From Amyelois transitella (Eukaryota; Arthropoda; Insecta; Lepidoptera; Pyralidae), in contig NC_083510.1 of the NCBI RefSeq assembly GCF_032362555.1, positions 4,553,501-4,617,500 of the forward strand: 64,000 nt of DNA, written 5' to 3'. Positions 1 to 8,919 of this stretch are shown in pieces. Below the pieces are notes generated by a model. That model had not been told where the DNA came from, did no database searches, and saw only the letters and a list, made by a program, of their open reading frames with translations. The position numbers and the translations under genes were made by a program. How positions within the stretch are numbered: the first letter of the stretch is position 1; every line of letters begins with the position of its first letter.

Positions 1-832
1 GTATTCATGCGAAGAAAAAATATTATAGTACTCGTATGTGCTTACGTTCCCTGATAGTAAAAGCCATCAAGGGAAAGGCTAATAAACTTGGGATTCTATT
101 TATTTATTTATGTAAGTACCTACACAAAAACATACAAGAGCATTAATATAGAATTATAGAAAACAAAGGTGCTACTTATTTCAATAGAAATCTCTTCTAT
201 TAGACGTGAGAAGAGAGAAGAATATGGAGCAGTTTGGCGTGTGCATAAATATGAATTTTATTTCGAGAGATAATAGTTCTGAACTCTTCTTTTAAATGAG
301 GAAAGAATTTGGGAATCGTGAATATCATGCGGTAAATAATAAATAATTAATTCTACAGACTAACAGTATGAGCAGAAAAGTAATAGGAATAAAAAGAAGT
401 CCCGAGAGTAGAAATAGTAAGTATGGTAGGTAAATGCGACCAGCAAGCACGGATCAGCATTTACAGTCCAGTATTGAAAGAATAAGACCCTGGATTGAAA
501 CGGTAAGAAATGTTGAGAGTGAAAAGTGTAATAGATCTTACGACTAACCTTCTTAACATGGAGGTAAAACCATACAATTCATCTCTCGTTTAAAATCCAA
601 CGAAAGTTAATAAATTTTTAGGAAGTTTATATATTTGCGATTCTTGTTATTTTCCGGTGACATATTATACAAAATATTGCTTGTTGTAAAAGTTAACAAT
701 GGGTTAAAAAACGTGTCATATTAAGCACCGAAAGCGTTATGTTGGCAACACTGGATTGGATTGATTTAATTTTGGGTTAGTTTAGGGGATGAGCAATGAA
801 ACAACGAATTTTATAAGATCCACACACCACAC
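1..832. other. AT-rich sequence, no gene seen
   Basis: I find no long reading frame, recognisable protein similarity or clear repeat in this stretch. It ends in a CA-rich run that serves as the target site of the hAT-type element beginning at 833. Confidence 0.5.
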
Positions 833-1604
833 TAGGGATGTGACATTGCTGATAAAAAATCGATTTTTTTATAATCGATTTATTTTTTAAGTATGAAAAA
901 TCGATTAACAAATAATCGATTTTTCTTAAGAAAATAATCGATTTTATTATATTGATAGATTTTTTCCTAATTTTTCAATTTATGTCAAAATAAACGCCAT
1001 ATACATTATATCAATAGATTTATTCATTAAAAATAAACAACAGAAACAGCAAGTTCTTATATAATCAACACAAATTAAAGTTTTTAACAATCAAGTGTGA
1101 ATCAAAATGAAGTTTCAGCAACGAATAATGAATAAAATATCAACCGAATGTCGGTAAAATACTATTCATCGACTAATTCCATCTAGAGAATGTTTGATTA
1201 AATTAATCATCTAAACTGTAACTCAATTCTATCATTAAGCAAAATAGCTGGACGTTGCCATTCAGTCCTTTCAAGACTGTTGGCTCTGTCTACCCCGCAA
1301 GGGATATAGACGTGAACATATGTATGTATGTATCTAAACTGTTTTAAGAGCAAAGAAAGAATGCACAGATGGCGTTAATGTAATATTATGGAGCTATGAT
1401 AGTATTCTTTGGCAGTTCGCGTTCCGGGCTCCAAGCCAGAAGACAAAAACGTAATGTCGGAGTGCATTTATTGTATGATTATAAAAATCGATTTTTAATC
1501 GATTATTAATTTAAAAAAAATCACGTATAAAAATCAATTTTTGCTTTAAAAAAATCGATTTTTAATCGATTTTTTCCATAATCGATTTTTTTTTCACATT
1601 CCTA
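833..1604. mobile_element. Non-autonomous hAT-type DNA transposon with 8-bp target duplication
   Basis: The ends are inverted repeats: TAGGGATGTGA at 833-843 and TCACATTCCTA at 1594-1604, with one mismatch. The 8-bp sequence CACCACAC flanks it directly on both sides (825-832 and 1605-1612), the target-duplication length expected of hAT transposases. Both subterminal regions (about 860-960 and 1485-1590) are packed with the motif AATCGATT in several spacings, which resembles the subterminal transposase-binding repeats of hAT elements. There is no transposase ORF, so movement would need a transposase in trans. A 5'-truncated RTE-derived short repeat lies inside at 1217-1332. Confidence 0.8.
1217..1332 (+). 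repeat. RTE-derived short repeat, 3' half, nested in the hAT element
   Basis: The 3' half of the short repeat family is present: the part reading AAGCNAAANAGCTGNACG, then the box CTCTGTCTACCCCGCAAGGG, then an ATGT-repeat tail. The 5' head is missing, as expected for target-primed insertion of a truncated copy. It lies between the subterminal repeats of the 833-1604 element, so it arrived after that element or was carried with it. Confidence 0.75.
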
Positions 1605-1836
1605 CACCACACATCCTCCACACCCACACTCACACGAGAACCGTGTGAGGTGAGGAGGCGAGAAAACCACGAGAGTGTGGAGCGCACATAATGGCTTTTT
1701 CTACACTTGAAAATTTTGAAATCCAGTTGATCCTAGTCTGGCGGAACATCTTCCCTTTGGTGACGGTTGAGCCCGAAATATCGTAGATGGTATATGGTAT
1801 ATTTTTGGTTTAAATTATTATGGTTTGCTTTGTCGT

Positions 1837-2055
1837 GCCGTGTGGTTCCCGGCACCAATAGAAAAAAGAATAGGACCACTCCATCTCTTTCCCATGGATG
1901 TCGTAAAAGGCGACGGGCTAGCAACTTGTCTTTTTATATGAATCGCATTTCTATCAGGCCAAACAGCTGAACGTGGCATATCAGTATTTTGAAGACTGTT
2001 GGTTCTGTCTACCCCGCAAGGGATATCGACGTGATTATGTGTGTCTGTGTGGTTT
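1837..2055 (+). repeat. RTE-derived bipartite short repeat (SINE-like), near complete
   Basis: The head, starting GCCGTGTGGTTCCCGGCACC, matches the 5' end of the complete RTE at 54250. The tail (CTGTCTACCCCGCAAGGG and following, ending in TGTG/ATGT repeats) resembles the RTE 3' end. The middle, which includes CCAAACAGCTGAACGTGG, is not found in the RTE. Compared with the copy at 25966, about 40 bp is missing between two GGCGA motifs, consistent with a deletion between short direct repeats. Confidence 0.8.
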
Positions 2056-2137
2056 GCTTAGGTATAACTTTCTTTCATGCTTTGCTTTGCAGGCTTAGGA
2101 CTGTCTGTTATTTAATACTTCTTTCGTATTGATGTTA

Positions 2138-2892
2138 CGAGGGTCAAACTAAAAGTTTTTAGAAAATCAAAAACTTAGCATTCTACTATATTAGTTTTAT
2201 CATATCTTTTCAAAATAGTCCCTTTACGTCAATACATCGGATGCAGATCCGATGGAACCATTTGGAGAAGCACCTTGCCCACTCTTCCTTAGGTGTCTCT
2301 TCGACGGCCCTTTCAGACGCAGCGACTGCTTCCTCAGCGTTCACAAAACGTTAACTGCGAAGTTTTTCTTTTATATTCGGGAATAAATAGAAATCACAAG
2401 GTGCAAAGTCGGGGCTGTATGGCAGGTGACCCAGTAATTCCACATTTGATGTCTCTAAAAAGTTAATGGTTCGCCTGGCGGTGTGCGCCGAGGTGTTGTC
2501 GTGATGAAGGAGGATTCTGCTGCGAGGTCGTTTCTCCCGAACTTTTTCAAAGACAAGTGGCAAACAAATATTGGTGTACCACTCTGCATTAACTGTTTTT
2601 TGATTCTCTAAAACAATTGTTGCGTAATGGCCTGTGTTTCATATAGGACTTTATGAAATAAAACACATTCGAGCTTCGGTCGCATGATGACGCCATGACA
2701 AACTGATTTATTGTATGTCCATTACAAACTGTTATTCTTGACAATGACATTGACACCATATTTTTTCCCACACTTCGACCTCTCTTCACTTTTGTGGGCA
2801 ACTCCTCGAACGGAAACACCCACTGGGCCGACTGCCTTTTAGTTTCTGGATCATAACAATAAATCCAGCTTTCGTCACCCGTAAGTTTGTCG
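2138..2892 (-). pseudogene. Mariner transposase relic (D34D), 3' part only
   Basis: Minus-strand reading frames encode the C-terminal half of a mariner transposase. The first catalytic Asp is in TGDESW near 2880. The second is in HHDN and the third in PYSPDFAPCD, with exactly 34 residues between them (2351-2563), the D34D signature of the mariner family. Past a stop codon, conserved sequence continues to about 2190 and reaches a terminus resembling a mariner inverted repeat (CGAGGGTCAAACT at 2138). The frame is broken by at least one frameshift between the blocks, and the N-terminal DNA-binding half is absent, cut off where LINE tails begin at 2893. It is a dead fragment. Confidence 0.85.
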
Positions 2893-3013
2893 AATAATAA
2901 TAATAATAATAACATCAACTTCTCCAAAGGGCCTCTACGTGTTGGATTTATATCCCCACGCAAGCCTCTCAAAAATCCGGGGTGTATAGACCCGTGAAAT
3001 CCAAGCGGAGAAA
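2893..3013 (-). mobile_element. Short LINE 3'-end fragment with TTA-repeat tail
   Basis: About 100 bp of unique sequence lies between two (AAT)n tracts (2893-2912 and 3014-3033). On the minus strand it reads into a (TTA)n tail, like the 3' end of a non-LTR retrotransposon truncated almost to its terminus. It sits between the broken mariner and the 3' end of the large LINE, suggesting serial insertion at a TTA-rich site. It could instead be the last part of the large LINE's own 3' UTR. Confidence 0.5.
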
Positions 3014-3513
3014 CATAATAATAATAATAATAACATTTATTTCTCACCATAATCCGATACAAATGTGACAATAGTCTTAAGAGCTAATACACACTGTAAG
3101 GACCATGGTGGGCTGGCACCTGAACTAAGAAAACCTGTGTCTCAGGTTACCAACCCTCCACCCCAATAATTGGTCTTTTAAGATTAGATTATAAGTGAAC
3201 ATTTAAAAATACAAAAGGTTTAGATAGGTAAATAAATCTATGGAATAGGGAAATTATTGGAAAGTTTGCACTAAGTATGAAATACATGTACGGATGGATG
3301 TAAAATTGCACCAAATCAGTAGGTCAGTTATTAAGTATGTAAGTGTGTGACTGTATTTTTCGCGTGTGGGTACGTTTATAACACGAACATGCGAAGGTCA
3401 GTGGGTAGAATTTTGCTGAAATTTAGTACACGGATACGTGGTAAAAAGTAGAAAAAGTAGAAATGAAGTCAAATCTAATAGAAAGAATGAAGATGGCCTG
3501 GCACGTGGGTCAG

Positions 3514-6513
3514 TTAAATTACAGGTTTAAGAAGTTGTTCAGTTGAGTCATAGGTAAGGGTTTTTAAAGATTGGTTTAAAGCTGTCTTTAGTGATGTCCT
3601 ACACATAGGGAATATTCTCAGATTGTCATTAAAATATCTGTAAAGAAAAGGTCCGGAGTAGTAAGTTTGGGAACGGGTAAGTTGAAGGTTATATGATGGT
3701 ACCCGCGGCCGTGGTTGTCTCCTGTTTTGAGAGACTAGCGAAGACGGGTCAATTGTTTTATGATGTCGAAGAACAGAGTTGAATATAAATAGTTGCCGGA
3801 CAGAGAGTAAACCAGATTCTTTATAAAGTTTGTCCGTAGGATATAACCTAGGTTTTTTTAACATGACCTTGATGACGGCTCTCTGGGCCCTTTCAAGGTC
3901 AAGTAGATGAGTGGACCCAGCCCCACCCCAAACTGGAATGCAATACGTCAAAAGTGATTGGCATAGCGCGTAGTATATTCTTATCATAAGTTTCAAGTCT
4001 GCAGACTCCCGAAGATTTTTAAAAAGGTATATTAATTTGCGAACTCTTTTGCTAAGAAACGTAATGTGTGGTGCCCAGTTGAGATTTTGGTCGATAATAA
4101 TCCCTAAATATTTATGCGTATCCGTCTGAGCTAGAAGGGGACAGTTACAAATGTTACTTATGGTGTCGACTTCATTACAGCTTCCTGAATGGATTTTAAG
4201 GCGGAAATTGTCAGGAGGTTTAGTGGCACCGCAGGTTCTGAAACAAAGGTACTTGGTTTTAGGTACATTGATGGTGAGGAGGTTATTGTCAAGCCATGTC
4301 ATAACCTTTTGGAGTCCATGCTCAGCGTTTATCTGCACCTGGGACCACGTACTTCCCTTGAAGATAAGGGCAGTATCGTCAGCGAAAGCCAGAATACTAC
4401 CGTCGATCCTCAATTTGCATAAAGAGTTAACATATATGAGAAATAGGGAAGGTCCAAGTGTACTGCCTTGCGGGATACCATGGGTGATCGGTAAACTAGA
4501 GCTCAATGTGTTGGAAATTTTTACAGCTTGGGACCGGTTATTTAAATAGTCATTAAACCAATCAAGAGCAGAGCCCCTGACACCCAATTCCTGTAATTTA
4601 ATTAAGAGTAGCGGAATGGACACGGTGTCGAAGGCTTTTTTCAAATCAAGAAAAATAGCTAGACATCTGTCGCCTTGGTCTAGAGATTTAATAACAATTT
4701 CAGACAGGGCAACCACCGCATCTTCAGTATTTCTACCATGTCGGAAACCATATTGATTGTCCGCTAGCAGTCCCTTGTTCTCTAGGAAATTGGTTAACCG
4801 AATATTGACAACCTTCTCTAAGATTTTGCTTATGGTACTGAGCAAAGAGATAGGACGATAGTTCGACACCGAGTCCCTCCCACCACCCTTATAAACAGGT
4901 ATAACAACAGCGCTCTTAAATATGGTAGGGAACGATCCAGTGGACATACTTAGGTTGCACAGGTGAGCTACGAGAGTAGATAGAATTATGCGTGAATGTT
5001 TGAGTATAATTGTAGGAATTAGATCAACACCAGGAGCACTATTACTTCTAAGATTTCTTATAATTTTATCAATTTCAATAAAGTCAGTTGGGCACATAAA
5101 CATGGAATACGTTCTTTGCGAAGTATTACTTGAAGATTTTAACGTTAGGTCAGATTCAGTGGTGTTTAGTTTATTTAATATGTCTGCTGCAAGGTTTCCG
5201 CCGACTGAAGTAAAAAAGCTATTTACAAGATTCAGGGAATCTTCTTTTTTGGGTAGCAAACTAAGCAATGGCTCAGCTAGGGAACGGCTACTTGTTAGAT
5301 TACATAGTTCTTTAACAGTATCCCAAGTACCTTTGCTGTTTTTATGATATTGGTTGAATTTATTTCTGTAATAATCGTTTTTAGCAGCTTTAGCCGTATC
5401 ATTGCAGACATTACGATATTGTAAATAAACATGCTTTATGTCAATATCATCCGGATTCTTTTTTGCTAGTAAGTGCAAACGATCGCGTTTCCGAAAGCAT
5501 TTAATTAGGCCCATTGTAATCCACGGTTTAAGGGGTCGTTTTCTTTTAGAGAAAGTCAATGTGCATGTGTTAAGTAGAATGAGATCTTGCAAAGTATTGA
5601 TTAGTATGTTTGCTGCTGTATTGGGGTCCTCAGTATTTAAGAATGGATTCCAATCATAGTTTTTGATAGCATCTTCTAAGGTCTTGTAATTAATTTTGGT
5701 TCTCGTCAATTTTGTTGCTGTGCTGGTATTTGGTGATAAGGATGATTTGATAGACAGGAATGTTGCGTAGTGATCTGTGATGTCAGAGGAAAGGACATAG
5801 CTTTGGAAGGAACCCGTCAGTTTGCACATTAGGTGGTCCATGCAGGTTTTAGTGTGGGTAGGCATGTCGATAGTGGTTTGCAGTCCATGTGAACCAACTA
5901 TTTCCAAATAATCTCGTACGTAGGTATTGGATGTGTTCAAGGTATCGATGTTAATGTCCCCTGTGATTACGATATTTCTTGTTTTATTAGTAGTTAACAA
6001 TGTGTCCAAAGAATCAAGGAAGGCAGTTGGATCGGTAAAACCAAATGGTCGATAAATGCCAAAAACAGTCATATTACCTATTTGAGCAGACATGCAAGTA
6101 GCATCCTTTAGCTTGATTTCTCGTACTGTGGCTTTTACAGTGTCGTGAATGTAGATAATCACGCCATCATTTTGGTTGTGACTGGTTTTTGTAAAGAAGA
6201 CTGAAAAACCATCTATGGTCGGAGGGACTGTGTCTTCGTCACACCAACATTCCGATAGCACAATCATATCTATTTTGGCGTTAATTCTAGTCACATAGAT
6301 CAAAAAATTATCAAGGTTTTTATTTATACTCCTTATATTCATGGATATTATATTAAATCTACTATTTTTATCTGTTGTCCGGTTAGAAAGTTCCAAACCC
6401 AGTTGGTTAGGGTCATTTATTAGCTTACAAGAGGTGGAACACGATTGGTCAATTTCATCAAATAATTGTCTGTTATCCATATATGAGTTCAGTAGTGAGG
6501 TAAGTCGTTTCAA
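3514..6513 (-). CDS. LINE ORF2: AP endonuclease plus reverse transcriptase
   Basis: A 999-residue uninterrupted ORF encoding the replicative enzyme of the LINE. The N-terminal 250 or so residues form an exonuclease-endonuclease-phosphatase domain: NIISMNIRSIN near residue 53, then LSECW, ITGDINID and a DITDHY block, matching the order of catalytic motifs in AP-like LINE endonucleases. The reverse transcriptase follows, with SAPGVDLIP, the YRPISLLS block, FLDLKKAFDTV, GIPQGSTLGP and the catalytic FADD at residues 710-713. The C terminus has the usual TYCIPVWGG region. In target-primed reverse transcription the endonuclease nicks DNA and the polymerase copies the LINE RNA from the nick. The first Met at 6513 is used; the reading frame is intact although the element is 5'-truncated, so this copy probably lacks its own promoter. 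Confidence 0.92.
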   Translation of the reverse strand: MKRLTSLLNSYMDNRQLFDEIDQSCSTSCKLINDPNQLGLELSNRTTDKNSRFNIISMNIRSINKNLDNFLIYVTRINAKIDMIVLSECWCDEDTVPPTIDGFSVFFTKTSHNQNDGVIIYIHDTVKATVREIKLKDATCMSAQIGNMTVFGIYRPFGFTDPTAFLDSLDTLLTTNKTRNIVITGDINIDTLNTSNTYVRDYLEIVGSHGLQTTIDMPTHTKTCMDHLMCKLTGSFQSYVLSSDITDHYATFLSIKSSLSPNTSTATKLTRTKINYKTLEDAIKNYDWNPFLNTEDPNTAANILINTLQDLILLNTCTLTFSKRKRPLKPWITMGLIKCFRKRDRLHLLAKKNPDDIDIKHVYLQYRNVCNDTAKAAKNDYYRNKFNQYHKNSKGTWDTVKELCNLTSSRSLAEPLLSLLPKKEDSLNLVNSFFTSVGGNLAADILNKLNTTESDLTLKSSSNTSQRTYSMFMCPTDFIEIDKIIRNLRSNSAPGVDLIPTIILKHSRIILSTLVAHLCNLSMSTGSFPTIFKSAVVIPVYKGGGRDSVSNYRPISLLSTISKILEKVVNIRLTNFLENKGLLADNQYGFRHGRNTEDAVVALSEIVIKSLDQGDRCLAIFLDLKKAFDTVSIPLLLIKLQELGVRGSALDWFNDYLNNRSQAVKISNTLSSSLPITHGIPQGSTLGPSLFLIYVNSLCKLRIDGSILAFADDTALIFKGSTWSQVQINAEHGLQKVMTWLDNNLLTINVPKTKYLCFRTCGATKPPDNFRLKIHSGSCNEVDTISNICNCPLLAQTDTHKYLGIIIDQNLNWAPHITFLSKRVRKLIYLFKNLRESADLKLMIRIYYALCQSLLTYCIPVWGGAGSTHLLDLERAQRAVIKVMLKKPRLYPTDKLYKESGLLSVRQLFIFNSVLRHHKTIDPSSLVSQNRRQPRPRVPSYNLQLTRSQTYYSGPFLYRYFNDNLRIFPMCRTSLKTALNQSLKTLTYDSTEQLLKPVI

Positions 6514-6606
6514 GATTTATTTTAATGTCAGAAAAGTATAGGAGTTTATAACCACGATTCAAAGTGTTATTTGGGTAACTTAGTAGGAATGTGCTGAGTT
6601 TACCCC

Positions 6607-7128
6607 ATTTCATATTTAGTGCATAAAGATCGAACATTGAATTATCATTAGTTGAATGACATTTACCATAAGCGCATGCAAGACTATAAACAAAGTAAAC
6701 ACTAGAAAAAAGATCAACAAAACTATTTTTAAATTGTATAAGTTTTAAATATGGGACAAATATTGTATTGAGTTTAACCCATTTCATATTTAGTGCATAT
6801 AGGACGAATATAAACCCATCATAAGATGTCCGACTTTTACCATATGTGCATGAAATACTATACAAAAAGTACACACTAGAGAAGGAATCATTAAGACTAT
6901 TTTTATATTGTGTAAGTTTTAAACATAAAACAAATATTGTATTGAGTTTAAACCATTCCATATCCAGTGCACAAAGATTGAATAAAAATTTATCATAATA
7001 TGACTGACATTTACCATATGTGCATGCAAGTAAATAAACAAAGTGCACACGAGAGAAAAGATAAACAAAACTATTTTTTAAATATAGTACAAATATAAGT
7101 AGTTTAACAATAATGATGAAAAAAGTTA
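6607..7128 (-). repeat. Three 174-bp tandem units between LINE ORF1 and ORF2
   Basis: Units begin at 6607, 6781 and 6955 (plus-strand motif ATTTCATATTTAGTGC, the third slightly diverged), giving a constant period of 174 bp. They fill the space from just beyond the ORF1 stop at 7130 to near the ORF2 start. Because 174 is divisible by three, one minus-strand frame stays open across all three copies (6473-7048). It repeats a 58-residue unit containing YGK and LYALNMKW motifs, but this openness may be only a consequence of the period. The first two units are more similar to each other than to the third. Confidence 0.85.
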
Positions 7129-7129
7129 G

Positions 7130-7717
7130 TCATTTAGTCCGCAACTGTTGCAGCTGGGCTTCTGTTTTAACTAAAATATAGGGCTGCCCCTGAGTTTTAC
7201 GAAGGTACACAAGTCCATTGGAAGTCCAACAGTAGTCGTACCCCATTGACCTGCGGAACTCTCGTGCCAGGAAGTAAAGCCTAGAAGCTTGAGGAGTGAG
7301 ATGCTCTGAGAGGTATATCTCCATTTTTTGGCCTTCAGCCCCCATGTGGGACGAGTTCAGTTGTTCTGTTTTATATCTCATAGAGGATAATTTGTGGTTT
7401 TTGGCTGCGGTAAGCATGTTTCCTTTAACAAGCGTTGAGGAGAATTCAGCTACTATTGTTGTGTTGGTTTTATCTTGACGTGCGGGCATCCTGAACACGT
7501 CGCGCACCTCGGTGGCCGTCAGCTGAACACCCAGCGTAGAAGACAGGCTATTGACCATCTCAAAAAGCTTTTCTTTGGTTTCCGCCTTCTGTCTGGGGAC
7601 ATTTCTTATTTGAATGCATGTCTTGCGAGAAATTCTCTCCAGCATGTCGCATTTTTCATCTAGGCTCGATACTTGCGAAGAAAGTTGTTTCGGCAATACG
7701 TTGAATACGGCATTTAT
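7130..7717 (-). CDS. LINE ORF1, partial, with baculovirus FP-like domain
   Basis: The minus-strand frame is open from the junction at 7717 to the stop at 7130, about 195 residues, with no Met required at its start because the 5' end is cut off by the adjoining RTE. It begins with a short coiled-coil-like stretch (SLDEKCDMLERIS) and continues into a domain whose C-terminal part (SEHLTPQASRLYFLAREFR, then YCWTSNG and a VYLRK strand) resembles the FP/25K domain family named after baculoviruses. That family is also known from ORF1-type proteins of insect LINEs. It presumably acts as the RNA-binding partner of ORF2. The family call is from motif memory; a profile search would confirm it. Confidence 0.75.
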   Translation of the reverse strand: MNAVFNVLPKQLSSQVSSLDEKCDMLERISRKTCIQIRNVPRQKAETKEKLFEMVNSLSSTLGVQLTATEVRDVFRMPARQDKTNTTIVAEFSSTLVKGNMLTAAKNHKLSSMRYKTEQLNSSHMGAEGQKMEIYLSEHLTPQASRLYFLAREFRRSMGYDYCWTSNGLVYLRKTQGQPYILVKTEAQLQQLRTK

Positions 7718-8817
7718 GAAAAGGCCTATGACAGAGTTGAGAGGAATGAACTGTGGTCAGCACTTTTTATGCATGGGGTGAGCAGTCTCTTAATACGAGC
7801 ACTGAAATCCTTATATGAGGATTCGAGTGCTTGCGTCAGGATAAACGGAGCGCACACTGAGTGGTTTAAGATTGAGAAAGGCGTTAGGCAAGGATGTGTT
7901 GCGTCACCGTGGCTGTTCAACCTATTTATGGATAGTTGTTTGACAGATTTGAAAGAGTCTGAAAGTGGATTAAGGATGAATGAGTTACTCGTCAAATGTC
8001 TGCTCTATGCCGACGATCACGTTATACTGGCGTCATAAGTGGAGGAGCTACAGGAGATGGTAAACTGTATGCATGAAGCTTTAAAAGAGAAAGGATTGAA
8101 AGTGAACGTAAGTAAAACTAAAACACTGGTTTTTGAAATGGAGAAAGAAATGACAACATGTAATATTTTGATTGGAGGAGAAAAAGTTGAGCAAGTGAAA
8201 GAGTTTGTTTATCTAGGATCAAAGTTTACATCAGATGGCAAGTGTGATAGTGATATTGAAAGGAGAGTGAACGCGGGGAACATGCCTTTATGAGCAGTCA
8301 AAAACTATCCAAAAAGGCTCGACTGGCTGTGCATAGAGGCGTGTTGGCCCCGACATTAATGTATGGGAGTGAAAGTTGGGTATGGCAAAAGAAGAACGAA
8401 AGCAGAATAAATGCAGTGGAAATGAGAGCGTTAAGGAGTATGATGGGTGTGAAATTGAGTGACCGGATAAGGAACAGCGTGATAAGGGAATGTTGTGATG
8501 TGAAAGAAGATGTAGTTACAGAAATAGAAAAGGGTATGTTGAGATGGTTCGGTCATGTGGAGAGGATGAATGAAAACAGGTTGACTAAGCAGATATACAA
8601 GGCGAGTGTGGAGGGAAAGGTCGGAGTGGGAAGACCTAAACGAACGTATCTTGATCAAATCAAGGACGTTCTGGTAAAGGGTCAGGTCAAAAGTATCCGA
8701 AACCGCCGTGCTTGCATGAAGAAAGTTATGAATGTGGATGAAGCGAAGGAAGTATGCAGAGATCGTGGCAAGTGGAAAGAGGTAGTCTCTGCCTACCCCT
8801 CCGGGAAAGAGGCGTGA
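7718..8817 (+). pseudogene. RTE reverse transcriptase C-terminal fragment, broken
   Basis: This stretch encodes the last third of the RTE polyprotein in three pieces: RT palm from KAYDRVERNE to the YADD block and the nonsense codon (7718-8038), thumb region (8039-8283), and the C-terminal domain (8290-8817) with GMLRWFGHVERMNE and GVGRPK. Catalytic YADD is present but is followed closely by the premature TAA. The C-terminal piece is out of frame with the piece before it because of the 19-bp deletion. No functional protein is expected. Confidence 0.9.
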
Positions 8818-8832
8818 TTTTATGCATGTATG
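7718..8832 (+). mobile_element. 5'-truncated RTE retrotransposon copy
   Basis: From GAAAAGGCCTATGAC at 7718 onward the sequence tracks the complete RTE at about 56535-57670 with very few differences. It starts inside the reverse transcriptase domain and runs through the ORF end (TGA at 8815-8817) into the ATGT-type tail. Two lesions disable it: a TAA at 8036-8038 where the intact copy has TCA, and a 19-bp deletion near 8284 between two CATG motifs, which shifts the frame. The upstream neighbour is the oppositely oriented LINE, to which it is joined head-to-head. Confidence 0.92.
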
Positions 8833-8857
8833 TTTATACATACATGCATAAAATCAC
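8814..8857. repeat. Perfect hairpin, 19-bp arms, loop TTTATA
   Basis: Arms 8814-8832 and 8839-8857 are exact reverse complements, separated by TTTATA (8833-8838). The left arm contains the last bases of the RTE ORF and its tail, so the right arm is an inverted copy of the RTE 3' end. Confidence 0.95.
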
Positions 8858-8919
8858 AAGATGTGGATAACGTACCTGCTTTTGTTTATACAAAAGCAGG
8901 TACGTTATCCACATCTTGT
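8856..8919. repeat. Perfect hairpin, 29-bp arms, same TTTATA loop
   Basis: Arms 8856-8884 and 8891-8919 are exact reverse complements around TTTATA at 8885-8890, the same loop as the hairpin directly upstream. The two palindromes overlap by 2 bp. Confidence 0.95.

Larger units (their letters stand above)
3014..7717 (-). mobile_element. CR1-group non-LTR retrotransposon, 5'-truncated within ORF1
   Basis: A minus-strand LINE. From 5' to 3' it has a truncated ORF1 (7130-7717), an intercistronic region of three 174-bp tandem units (6607-7128), an intact ORF2 with endonuclease and reverse transcriptase (3514-6513), a roughly 480-bp 3' UTR and a (TTA)n tail at 3014-3033. The 5' end abuts a 5'-truncated RTE in the opposite direction at 7717/7718. 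ORF2 has no stops or frameshifts, so the insertion looks recent. From motif style (NIRSIN endonuclease start, FADD reverse transcriptase) I place it in the CR1 superfamily, perhaps the Daphne or Kiri groups; only a phylogeny can settle the clade. Confidence 0.85.

Noticed and set aside
860..1590. AATCGATT clusters as a CRISPR-like or satellite array
   Set aside because: Spacing is irregular and the clusters are confined to the ends of an element with transposon hallmarks.
2589..3071. 160-codon minus-strand ORF with poly-Tyr and poly-Leu runs
   Set aside because: It fuses translated TTA-repeat tails and LINE fragment sequence to a mariner piece; it is not a gene.
6473..7048. 191-codon minus-strand ORF over the LINE intercistronic repeat as a separate gene
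   Set aside because: The openness follows from a repeat period divisible by three; noted as a finding but not annotated as a protein.
7130..7717. Endogenous baculovirus FP gene
   Set aside because: The domain sits directly upstream of a LINE ORF2 in the same orientation with no other viral gene nearby, so LINE ORF1 is the better explanation.
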